Of a stretch of DNA of 64,000 nucleotides, positions 25,448 through 34,677 are shown one piece after another. Position 1 is the stretch's first letter, and every line of letters starts with the position of its first letter. The notes beneath the pieces were generated by a model. The model was given only the letters and a program-made list of their open reading frames with translations. It did no database searches and was not told where the DNA came from. The stretch is taken from NCBI RefSeq assembly GCF_000218685.1, contig NW_006763304.1:343349-407348 (forward strand), given 5' to 3'. The translations under genes were made by a program, and so were the position numbers. The DNA is from Serpula lacrymans var. lacrymans S7.9 (taxonomy: Eukaryota > Basidiomycota > Agaricomycetes > Boletales > Serpulaceae).

Positions 25448-25682
25448 TGACAAAACTGGATAAACCCGGTCTCTGCCGAAGCAGCCATTGTTCTCCATGG
25501 AGCATAGCCACCACTCCATGGAGTAACCATAGTTCTCCTAGGAGCACAATTGTACTCCTAGGAGTCATTATACTGTAGCGAGTAGCACCTCCGACTATAA
25601 GTAGTAGGGGGTTTAGTATAGAAATACCTCAGTCGTTTCTATAGCCTCTTGGGCAGCGGCTGAGTTTCACATAGGTTTATTA
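25448..25682 (+). repeat. 3' LTR of Copia element
   Basis: 235 bp, TGACAAAAC to TTTATTA. It matches the 5' LTR except for few substitutions and a 20-bp segment carrying a second CTCCTAGGAG palindrome. It is followed by TAGCA. Confidence 0.93.
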
Positions 25683-25687
25683 TAGCA

Positions 25688-26078
25688 TCCATAGCATATT
25701 CAATCCGCTCACACCATCCTCCGACCATTTTTTTGTGGATGGCTTAATGGTAATATGCGACTATATCAGTTTGTTCTACCAGCTAGATGGTGCGTTATAC
25801 CTGTATACTTCCATTAGATTTTCTGATACCGCTCTACAACTCAATTTCCTCAACTATGAAAATAGTACAAGGCAACCATATAGAATGCATACTTTGTGTG
25901 TGTATAGTTCTGTGTAAGCACATCCGTTTATTGCTATTTCATGCACAGTAATACCGTGACAGTGTTCGGCGTAGTGTCATACATATAAACCTCCCAAATC
26001 AATAATCTCGTACTATCCAGCTATACCACAGAATGTGTTAATACATAAATGCCTTGCAAAAGTGTTGAACTCACGGCT
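25688..26078. other. Gap between Copia and KDZ transposase
   Basis: About 390 bp with no gene recognised. It should be the downstream flank of the KDZ transposase gene into which the Copia element jumped. AT-rich. Confidence 0.4.
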
Positions 26079-28579
26079 TTAAACACTTGCTCGCTGTGAC
26101 TTGCAGATTCTCAAACAATTCCAAACTGCAAGGAAGACTTTCGTGTACAAAATTGCGTGATCTTGGGACATGTAACTGACAGATTTTCGGATTCGTTTCA
26201 GGGCACTATTACCACATTCTGCAGCGCTAGAGTTGATTTGTGCCAGTTGAGGATCTGTATTAGCATAGGTATTGAGAAAAACCGCTGGAGAACATTGACA
26301 AATTATGACATTTGTTTATAGTATGAGAAAACATGCATTGGCCAGGGCTTGAACCTGGGACTCCAGCTTTCATGGTCTGGTGCTTTACCAACTAAGCTAC
26401 CAAGGTGTACTTGGAAAGCATACTGATTGGTTGCATGCCCAGAAGGTCCAGAATCACTGTACACAGGTGCAGATCCCATTGTGTTGTGATAAACATTTTG
26501 TATGCCCCTTTGCGTGAAAACCGTCCACTACAAAAAGTGTGTCTGCGAAAAACTCGGGCTCACAAGTGAGGCAATAGGGTCCAAGTGCACATGCAAAATC
26601 ATAGACGACCACCTTTGGGGCTTTGGGCCAGCGGGTGATCATAGCTGAGAACACGTCGTTTCAACCTTCACCGTTGGGTATGCAGTGAAACCCATAGCAG
26701 ATGCTATGGGTACACCACGCACACATAATCCCTCCAGTCAATTTATTTTTACCGTACTGCAAATAGTACTTTAAGCATTTGTCGCCACGCTGTCCGCCAG
26801 GTTCTTCTTGAAGGTCGTGTTTCAAGTGAGGATAATGTGGGCGAGAACGGATTTGGGGCATACTGTAAAAGCACCCAGTCTAAATGTTATGTGAGTCAAG
26901 CAACAATAAACAATGAGCGGGTACTATATTTTCTGCCATTCTATGTCCGCCTGATTGGCATGTGACCTTGTATGAGGGAGTGGGACTTCTCCGGCCAGTA
27001 AGTGTTTGAGAACTTTGCATCCTCATTGATAAAGCCAGAGGCATAAGCCAACAACATTGGGAGGATAGGCTTCATTGTGGTTGTTGTGATACATGAGAAT
27101 GTCATACATACATGGGATTTTGACTAAACGCAAGGCATTTTCCTGAGTAGGTGACAGGAGAAAATTATAAAGGTTGTATTGAGTAGCTCGGTTGATCATT
27201 TGCAAGACTGATTCTTATGCTGTAAGCTGAGATCCATAGAATTATTAAAAGTAATCAATTGGCCATTCACGCCAATATAATATTGCTTACCTGGAGGAAA
27301 AGCCTTTGATACACACTTTAAGGCTGGCCCTTGGAAGTCATGCAACCAAAATGTTGGAAAAATACTTGTGCCAGAGCGTTATTAAGCACTTTGAGCTTTG
27401 CATGCACACCAGGAATGATATCCATCAGTTTAGAGAGGTCGTTTGCAGCCAGTTCGTGTACATCATTATCCGGCTAAGTGTTGAGATTGGGATTATCAAG
27501 GTTGCTGATATCAACACCATCTGCCTCAACCGCAAGCCTTGCCCTTGCATTTCTTGATAAGCAGCTGACAACAACTAACCGTAATTCTCGGTGCAGCTTA
27601 GAATCCGCAATAACTTGCAGACCGTATTTGTAACGTACAGATTCTCGTCAAATTGAGTCATCTTGTGATATAATTGGAGGACAAAGCAATGAGAGGAGAT
27701 GTTTTTGGCTGAAGACCAATGTAACACCGTCCCAAATTGTCTCCTGTGGTAACGGCCCACATCTTGGGCAACACATATCATTGTTGAACTGTTGAAGTTG
27801 GACGTAAGCAAATCATACAGCTCTAAATGTATCCTCCAAAACAAAGGGATATTTTGAGCCATAGTTTTGATATTGGCGAGAAAGGACAGCTACAAATGAG
27901 ACAAATGGGGTTTCGGATGATGTGAATATACTTGTATATTCATCAAGCAGGTCGTGCGTGAAAAGGAGCCAATTATTCAAGTTAAATAAGCCATGTTCTT
28001 GTAGGTCAGGCCCGATGAAACAACATTTATGCGGAGGGCATGATGTGCATGATTGCACTTCTATTACAGATGTCCACGCATTTGTGAGTGTGTAGATGGT
28101 GCACTCATGCTGCTCCATATCTGGCATTATTGAATACTTCATCAAGGAACACATGCAACTCGGGTCTTCATCTAATTTCAGGATGCTGGGCATTGCTAAA
28201 AGTGGTTTGGGACAGGTGTAACAAATTGTGTCTTCGTTGATAGAAGCCCAAGCGGGTGGTAAAATTGGTTTGTAAGAGACAGGTTGTTGTTTTCTAGTTT
28301 GCGTTGCACTAACTTGCACAGCTATATTATAGATAGTTAGTCATTTGTTTACTCTATCACCTATGAGAGTGCTGCACCTATCGCGTCAAGAGGTTGATCA
28401 CTTGGATTATCAACACCCAAGTCCCTCGCACCAGCGTCGCTTGTCACCAGTTTTTGTAACTGGTGACGAGCCATGACTACATGGGCACATGTACTGCAGC
28501 GGTCCTTACTACATGACCACTGGCCACTCCCTGAATCTGACCCAGTATGCAGAACGATTACGCGGCCTTTGGCTGACAA
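26079..28579 (-). pseudogene. KDZ-superfamily transposase with CxC and SWIM-like zinc domains, disrupted
   Basis: In minus-strand order there is a SWIM-like finger (CSKDRCSTCAHVVMARHQL, near 28,500). A cysteine-cluster region typical of KDZ proteins follows (SYKPILPPAWASI, CTIYTLTNAWTSVIEVQSC, NNWLLFTHDLLDEYTS), then CCPRCGPLPQETIWDGVTL. The KDZ RNase-H-fold catalytic core has GIMCAWCTHSICYGFHCIP, VVVYDFACALGPYC, ADTLFVVDGFHAKGHTKC and INSSAAECGNSALKRIRKS, which supply the Asp and Glu residues. It ends at a stop at 26,079. In-frame TGA codons lie at 27,813-27,815 (Trp expected), 27,648-27,650 and 26,661-26,663 (Arg expected). A SINE-like element splits the core at 26,297-26,491. Upstream exons may continue to about 29,700 (open frames at 29,241-29,597), but I cannot assign them. 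Active relatives mobilise large DNA elements. Confidence 0.85.
26297..26491 (-). mobile_element. tRNA-related SINE-like element, copy 2 (TSD AACATT)
   Basis: 195 bp flanked by AACATT (26,291-26,296 and 26,492-26,497). It carries the same tRNA-like core as the copy at 22,176, with A box TAGCTTAGTTGGTAAAGCA and B box GGTTCAAGCCC on the minus strand. It lies inside the KDZ transposase between KGHTKC and SPAVFL, and the frame closes exactly after removal. Confidence 0.85.
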
Positions 28580-29848
28580 CAGGTTAGGCAGTGCAACAGA
28601 AAAAATATTAGATGAAGTGTTGTCATTGGACAGGCGAGAGACGAGGATGACAAGCTCATTGTCTTAGTAACCTTTAGCATTTCAAAAATCATTGAAAAAA
28701 ATAGATAGCAAACCTTTGTAACAAAACTTGTTATTATCTTCAGGGAAACAGTCCTCACCATGATCTTGAAGAAACCAAACGTGGACACATTTGTTGCCCT
28801 TGGGACAGAAACAAACTATCACCCACTCCAATCTAATTTTTTTCCTTTGCAGGTGATACCAAGTGTCCTACAAAAAAGTCCATATCAAGCCAATAAATCA
28901 GTAGGCCTATCACGTACCGTACTAGTGCGGCTTTTTGTGTCCCAGCCTTGGACCACAAATATAGTGTCCGTAAGTTGATATATAGGTATGCAGTCTGATA
29001 AAATAAGTTCTGCAAAGTAGTCATAGCCGTTATCGAGTCTAGCTGTTGGAACCATTGATTGAATAGGCAAATCCAACAAAGAAACACAAGCAAGATTAAG
29101 CGACTGATCAAGCCCAGGCCGCCATCAGCCTGCCCACAAACATTTTCTTGAGTATCTGAGTCTGAGGTGGCTGTGCGCCTTTGTTTCTTCTCTTGATAAA
29201 GATTGAGACCTGGGGCAATCATAGTATAGCATTTTTGTTTCTAAGGCGTGAATATCATTGAAAGAGGGTTTAAACCTCGGGTGATACCATAGTCGTCAGC
29301 ATCAAGAGTGAAAGATAGATTCTTTACACCTGGATTGTGGTCAGGACCGCCTAAAAAGGCTACCACATCTTCTTGTCTGGGACCATGCACATAGTTTGGA
29401 GCGTTGAATGTGAACAACAGAGAAGGGGGAGGCGTCACCACAGACAGAATTTCACTTGAGATCTGTGAGTCAAAGAAGTTGTCAGTTTGCTTTTTTGTTC
29501 TTACCATGCTGTAGCAGTTGACAACGTTGAGGCCCAATTGAGGCATTGCGCCTACTATAGGTAGTAACTGTGACAGTGAGCAGATGTGGCAAGACACAGT
29601 AGTCTCGGTCAGACTTGGAGTCTGATGGATGAGAACTCAGCCACCTTAGGGATGGTTTCACATTACTATCCACACTATCCACCAGGATGGTTGTGTGCAT
29701 CTATCCTACGCAAACAGGTATGATTTCTTTATATTGTATACGGGGTCCTGAATTGCCACATTGACTTTTTTTCTGTCCATCAAACATATATAAGCTTCAA
29801 AAAAGGCTATCTTATTCAGGTTTATGCGCCATCTTTATCTTAACCATC
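28580..29848. other. Possible 5' exons of the KDZ gene and shared promoter
   Basis: Minus-strand open frames at 29,241-29,597 and 28,885-29,079 (LPIQSMVPTARLDNGYDYF) read like exons separated by short introns. I recognise no domain in them. They may be the N-terminal part of the KDZ transposase. About 150 bp (29,701-29,848) separates them from the plus-strand gene and could act in both directions. Confidence 0.35.
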
Positions 29849-31071
29849 ATGCCCGCTTCAAGCAATGGTAGATTGCTTTGACGGTGTAACAAGTGTCCTG
29901 GCCGACCACTTATGGTTCTGTGTGTCCAGACAAAGGCTGGAAGAAGTCACCTTCTATCAGTGAGTTATCATTATTGTCCAAAACAAATATTATTGACTTT
30001 GAACTTTGTCAGCAGGAAAGCAATGCTGGAAGCACTGTTCCTATTAACTCACACAATGTAGATCACCCGGAGACATCCCAGCCTGCTACTCACTATCTAG
30101 TCCCAGATGCCTCTTGAGGGGTCACCAACGAGCATTCTGTCATGGCTAGTGAAGGTGAGCGTACCCCTTGCGGTAGCTCAGATCCCTCCAATGTCGAATT
30201 AAGCTCTCCGGTTATTGATCCTTTGTTGCTTGCTCTGGCTGAGCCCGATATAATGGCACCTGTTGCAAATGTAAGTAATGTCCAGGCTTGTTATCTTATT
30301 TTCAAAATCTTTTTGCTCATGCCCTGTCAAGCAAACCAACGTAAATCAAGACCCAGCTCATTTTGAACCCCTCAGCTCTCCTCATCTGTTCAACTCAGCC
30401 ATCAGCTTGAGTGCTACCCCGCAAACACCACAAACCTTTTGATTGTATTTGCAGGGATTGGACCTTGCTGCAGCCTCTGGTAGTAGTGGCTTCTCTGTAA
30501 ATCACCATGGTCGCAATCATGTCTCCGGTAAGAATCTGCTCTACGGTCGCGTTGAAGATGCCATGAGAGGTGCAGCTGAGTGGTGTAAGTTAGCTACTTA
30601 ACCTGTCATCCGTTCATTTATTAACATATTCATCTTACAAGCTGTTCTACAAACAGCACACCTCAGGCCATCCCAAACCTCCTCCAGAATTGCATATGCA
30701 CAATTTTCTAGATTGGTGGAAGATTTAATAGTCTGAGTGAGTCACAAAAATTTATCGTTCACATCCCTGCTACATTACTCTCAAAGGCGGAACGTGTTTC
30801 ACATGAGACAAATTGCTGGCTTTTTGTAGTGGCTCAGCATCCACAAGCCAATGCCCATTTTATTCACTATACGTCCCCTCGCATGCATTGTGAAGCCAAG
30901 GCGGAAACAAACAAGATTGTCCATACCTTTTCTACTGTCATCAACAACCTAATTCTTGCAAGACGAGCCAAGGCTCTTGAGTTGGCACAGAAATTGTCTG
31001 AAGCCAATGAATCCAAGAAAGAAGCGGATGCCGAGCTGGCAAGAAAGGAAGCTCTGATTGCAGAATATTGA
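29849..31071 (+). pseudogene. Unrecognised multi-exon accessory gene with two in-frame TGA codons
   Basis: The reading frame starts MPASSNGRLL, meets TGA at 29,879-29,881, and continues RCNKCPGRPLMVL with a CxxC pair. It passes an intron near 29,959-30,021, meets TGA at 30,115-30,117, and continues as MASEGERTPCGSSDPSNVEL from 30,142. Later exons give GLDLAAASGSSGFSVNHHG, GRVEDAMRGAAEW and SGHPKPPPELHMHN. The last exon (about 30,780-31,071) begins AERVSHETNCWLFVVAQHP and ends in a charged coiled coil, ALELAQKLSEANESKKEADA. If the second TGA is a true barrier, translation could start at 30,142. I do not recognise the family. It sits divergent to the KDZ transposase and may be cargo of that element. 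Confidence 0.45.
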
Positions 31072-31865
31072 TTGTGCTTAGGGTTGCCTGACGAGTAGTA
31101 CAGTTTTAGTGTATTTTTGCCATCAAAATTGATATATTGATCCTACACATTGTCTGATATACTCAAGCGCATGGCCACTCATATGATGTGTGAATAGTAA
31201 GAGTGATGATGAAGAGACTAACTCAAATCTGTAGCTAGAATGTCTGCATCGCCGAGATATTGGCAGCCAACGTGACTGAGCTAGCACCAAAGCAAAGCAT
31301 CCAGGAGATGACAACCATATATGACAGGTGTGCGAGCATTTGAACAACTAAAAAAAAAACTCTGTCTGTACTATGTCAACGCTTCCTGAAATGATCCATA
31401 CTGTGCATGTTGCCTGAAATGCCTTGGACACAGGCTGTGACATCCTCCCGAATACCCAAAGTGATTAATATACATCATTGGTCAAGAAGAGAATGACATA
31501 CCAAGTGTAAAATATCCCAACTTCTTGTCCCACAGAAACAATGGAATAGCCCTCAGGCTCTATCCCAGGCTCTGGCAGCAAAATGTTGTCAGGATGTGGG
31601 ATATTAAACATAGGAGGGCTCCACAATTGTTGTTCTAACCATGGTGTAGAATGATTCATGAAGGTCAGAGGGCTTGATTTTCATGATTAATATTTTTTGT
31701 CCAGAGCTGCACAATGTCATGCGACGCATTCATATAATGATGATACAGTATAAGTTAACAGGCCTACAGCGGAGTGAGTTATGCATAATACAGTATAATA
31801 GGGAAGACTGAGAACAGGAAAACAGTTGTACAAGCTATGTTGCAGATCTATGAAGGTAGCAGGCA
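31072..31865. other. No gene recognised
   Basis: About 790 bp between the plus-strand unknown gene and the minus-strand GRF gene. Open frames on the minus strand (31,123-31,347 and 31,465-31,659) show no recognisable motif. This is likely 3' flanks of convergent genes. Confidence 0.4.
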
Positions 31866-32492
31866 TTAGAAGTCATCTGGGGCACCGAAAGCATTGTGCT
31901 TGGTTTTATCTCCTTTTTTCCCACATTTACTTTCCTCTGCCTCAAGTGCTACTGCCTCTCCCACTTGTTGTTCTCGTTCTAAAAGTAGATTTGTTGGTTT
32001 AGGTTTTGCTGATGATGCCCCGTTGGGACCAGCTGGAGAGAATTGTGATATCAAAAACTTCATATAAAAACTGATGATGTACTGGTGCTGTAGTGCCCAG
32101 GTTCACCACATTTATAGCACGTTCCTGGTGCATTTTCCATGGATTTAGTTTGCTTAAAACCACCAGGTTGAGGGCAATCTGTTTGAAGCTTAGGCCTTTT
32201 TTCGATAACGGTTCAAAAACACCACTTACCGGATGCCCAGTGACCCTCTTTATTGCACTAATAATTCTGTGAGTAACACAATACAAAGCTAGCATACTGT
32301 TTATTGAAACACCTTGAAATATGTCTTTGAGTATTGTGTACTGCGTTGATCAGTGACCAAAGTACTTGGTTGAGGTCCTGAGCTACCGGAGCTGACCTTT
32401 CCATTATCCCAATCAAAGAAATTGCATCTGTTGTCTATGCCTTTTGAACAAGCAAAAAACGGCTGACCTTTGTAAGGGCCCTCTTTAGTCAC
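31866..32492 (-). CDS. GRF-type zinc finger plus zinc-knuckle protein, 5' end not resolved
   Basis: The minus-strand exon near 32,490-32,340 reads TKEGPYKGQPFFACSKG then CNFFDWDNGK, the hallmark of the GRF zinc finger, a nucleic-acid-binding module seen in topoisomerase III, NEIL3 and many fungal mobile-element proteins. A later exon reads NAPGTCYKCGEPGHYS, a CCHC knuckle whose last cysteine I do not see. The last exon has SAKPKPTNLLLEREQQ and ends FGAPDDF. The first GRF cysteine should be in an upstream exon that I could not place (32,493-32,720). Its role, inferred only from domain type, is nucleic-acid binding; it may be cargo of the insertion. Confidence 0.55.
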
Positions 32493-34677
32493 AATTGCAA
32501 AAATTCAGGCCTGTAAGATATAGTGTGTACCACAAATATGAGCACTGTAATTTGTGGAAGCAAAGATCAGTGAGACAGATGTAAGGAACTTTACAGTAAA
32601 AAGGGGGTGCAAGCATGACTGTGAGTCTCATTAAGGCATCTCGACGACTGAATGATACAGATGTGACAACACCAACAAGACACAGTCTTGGGGCACTGAA
32701 GCACAATAAAAACAATACTCAAAAGAAGAGGAAGAGGTGGGAGTGGTTACCCATTTGGTAGGAACAAGTTAGTTGTTGGTAGACAACAGGAGGACTTGCT
32801 GAGTCCCTCCCCATGTATTGCTCCTGTATATATACTTAAAATACATGAGGTACTGTACAGTTGTAAATCAAGTTTAAAGTCTGATGTTTAGCATGTGACC
32901 AGTTATATGGTGAGCTTAGATATTGGTTAGGTGATGTGTCACATGATTGGTTATGTGACTATAAAAAGTCCGAAAATGTAAAGTAAAGTAAATGGTCACA
33001 TGATCAGTCATGTGACTTGGAAAACGAAAAGTAAAAGTACAAAAAGTGAAGTGTAAGTAGGTGCTGGTATGTCAATTTTAACAACGGATCGGATGGCTTG
33101 AAGAGGAAATCAGATATATTTCTGATCACTTTTGATCAATCAAAATGATGTCAGTGCTCAACCAGGTAGCAGTAGAACACAATACAAGTGCTAACCTTCA
33201 TTTCATCTACTTGCTGAATGAGCTATCAGGCTTCAAGCTTCAAGTCCAAGGCAATGGACATTGAGTCTGAGTCAAAATTGTCGGCTTGTGGCACTGACCT
33301 AAACAGGATATGTACATGTATTGTAACACTGTCAACGTGAGTTGAACTTAACCTTGCACCACACTGTTTAAGGTAAGAGTTCATCACACGAACACTTAGT
33401 ATTATCCTTCAGGTCACACACATTCTCAGACTATGGCTCATTATCTTGCAATCCCTCCCAAATTGAAAAAAGGACCTCCAGCGCCACACATTTCCCTCTC
33501 TGGAATAACATGCACGCCTCCAGCCAGATGAAGTTATTGAAAGGCATGTGGATATTGCGTAAAACAGTAGGATCCCTTTTTTGTGCTGTCTAAACAATAT
33601 CACTGGCTGGCAGCTGCATAAGAGTTTTGGAGGCTTGGAGGTATATATTGCACAACTATAATTGAATGCCATTGATTCATCACCCATGAATTTCCATAGC
33701 GCGTCTCTATTTCTGAGTTTCAGCTACAAGTTGATCGAGTGGCTGTTGCCCCAGACAAGTCTGGTATGCGCTAAAAATTGCAACGTGCAACTACCGGGAT
33801 CGCCATGACAATAGCATCAAGCGCTCAAACGTTCGAGGCCCATGATGCAGAGTGTTTGCAATCTTCCTGTAAAGGCCCTTAACTGCATGATTCTCACTGC
33901 ATTCGTGTGTTTTGGTACCATGTCAGCGCATATATCCCTTCTCCCATTGTGCTGGAACTTATGAATGGTGTAGATTGTTGAACTAGATATGAGACAATAG
34001 CAACATAGCTCTTGACCAGTTAACATTCTCTCCTTTGTCTGCAAGGTTTGAGAGGAGCCAAGTGGAACCATTTCAAAACTTGCCGACAAGTTATCCATGC
34101 AATATGTCACAGAGTAGCGACTCCAATACAAAACTTGGACAAGTCATGATTGATCACAGGGCTGTCAGGGCTGCAATCACCGTTTTGACGCCTTCCTCTG
34201 ATCAAATTTAAGCTGACAACTGCCAGGAACCAAACACGTACGTTCTATTTTCTGTGTTACATGTCTCGCACTTATCACTGTCACTGTAGTAGTGTCAGAC
34301 CCTACTACCTCAGCCAAGCTCCATAAGCACATGGGTTGAAGAGAAAACTCATGGCATCAAGGATCACATAGCATTTTCGGCAATGGTGTTCTGGAGCTGG
34401 TGCCGCCAAATATCACCAAAGTTTGAGCAATGGTTAGTAGTATTCACATTCGCAATTCAGAATATATGTGCTAAACTATGCTGGTATTCAGGCTGTAGCA
34501 ACCATGTGAGGTCCACTGTACAAGGGTGGATATCTCGCGGTGCTTATTTGCGGTGGAAAAATTTTATGATGGGTGTTGTGGGGTACCTTATTAAAGACTG
34601 AGTGTGTTGGGTTTTCTGTGTGTTTTGTGTCTCGTCTCTTATACCATTCAGTTTCTCTGCAGTTACCACCTCCACAA
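32493..34677. other. 2.2 kb without a recognisable gene; cluster of GTCACATG motifs
   Basis: Several short open frames on both strands have no family signature. The minus strand of 33,409-34,131 has suggestive pieces (LDQLVAETQK, GRRDICADMVPKHTN) in different frames with stops, possibly a decayed gene. Within 32,891-33,015 the motif CATGTGAC or its complement occurs repeatedly (near 32,893, 32,938, 32,996 and 33,009, plus a TATGTGAC variant at 32,952). Confidence 0.35.

Larger units (their letters stand above)
17844..25463 (+). pseudogene. Copia Gag-Pol polyprotein, disrupted
   Basis: Gag starts MTTAHNTSACPVLTGP and ends in a zinc knuckle CNFHKAKSHNTSEC. The aspartic protease has DSGATSHM (near 18,770). 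The pre-integrase zinc region and integrase core carry VHTDVGG, RSDGGGEY and NGIAER (19,690-20,030). RT has YVDD (near 24,450), and RNase H carries YSDADWSGD and SSTESEY. In-frame TGA codons replace Trp at 18,537-18,539 and 19,780-19,782 and an expected Arg at 24,147-24,149. A one-T excess in the T4 run at 20,093-20,096 shifts frame. Four insertions interrupt it. Removing them by eye restores frame at the 19,176, 20,138, 22,176 and 22,873 junctions, so they postdate a coherent pol. The final ORF from 24,195 (422 aa) is still open. Confidence 0.92.
17560..25682 (+). mobile_element. Ty1/Copia LTR retrotransposon, non-autonomous now
   Basis: An 8.1-kb element with LTRs at 17,560-17,774 and 25,448-25,682. 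Its 5-bp target duplication is TAGCA (17,555-17,559 and 25,683-25,687). The primer binding site starts directly after the 5' LTR, and a purine tract (AAGTGGGAG) sits just before the 3' LTR. Gene order Gag, protease, integrase, RT, RNase H identifies Copia. About 2.96 kb of the internal region is later insertions: 320 bp, 1,808 bp, a 202-bp SINE-like sequence and a 627-bp solo LTR. Confidence 0.95.

Noticed and set aside
33409..34131. Minus-strand open frames as a gene
   Set aside because: Coherent pieces fall in different frames with stops and no recognisable domain; at most a relic.
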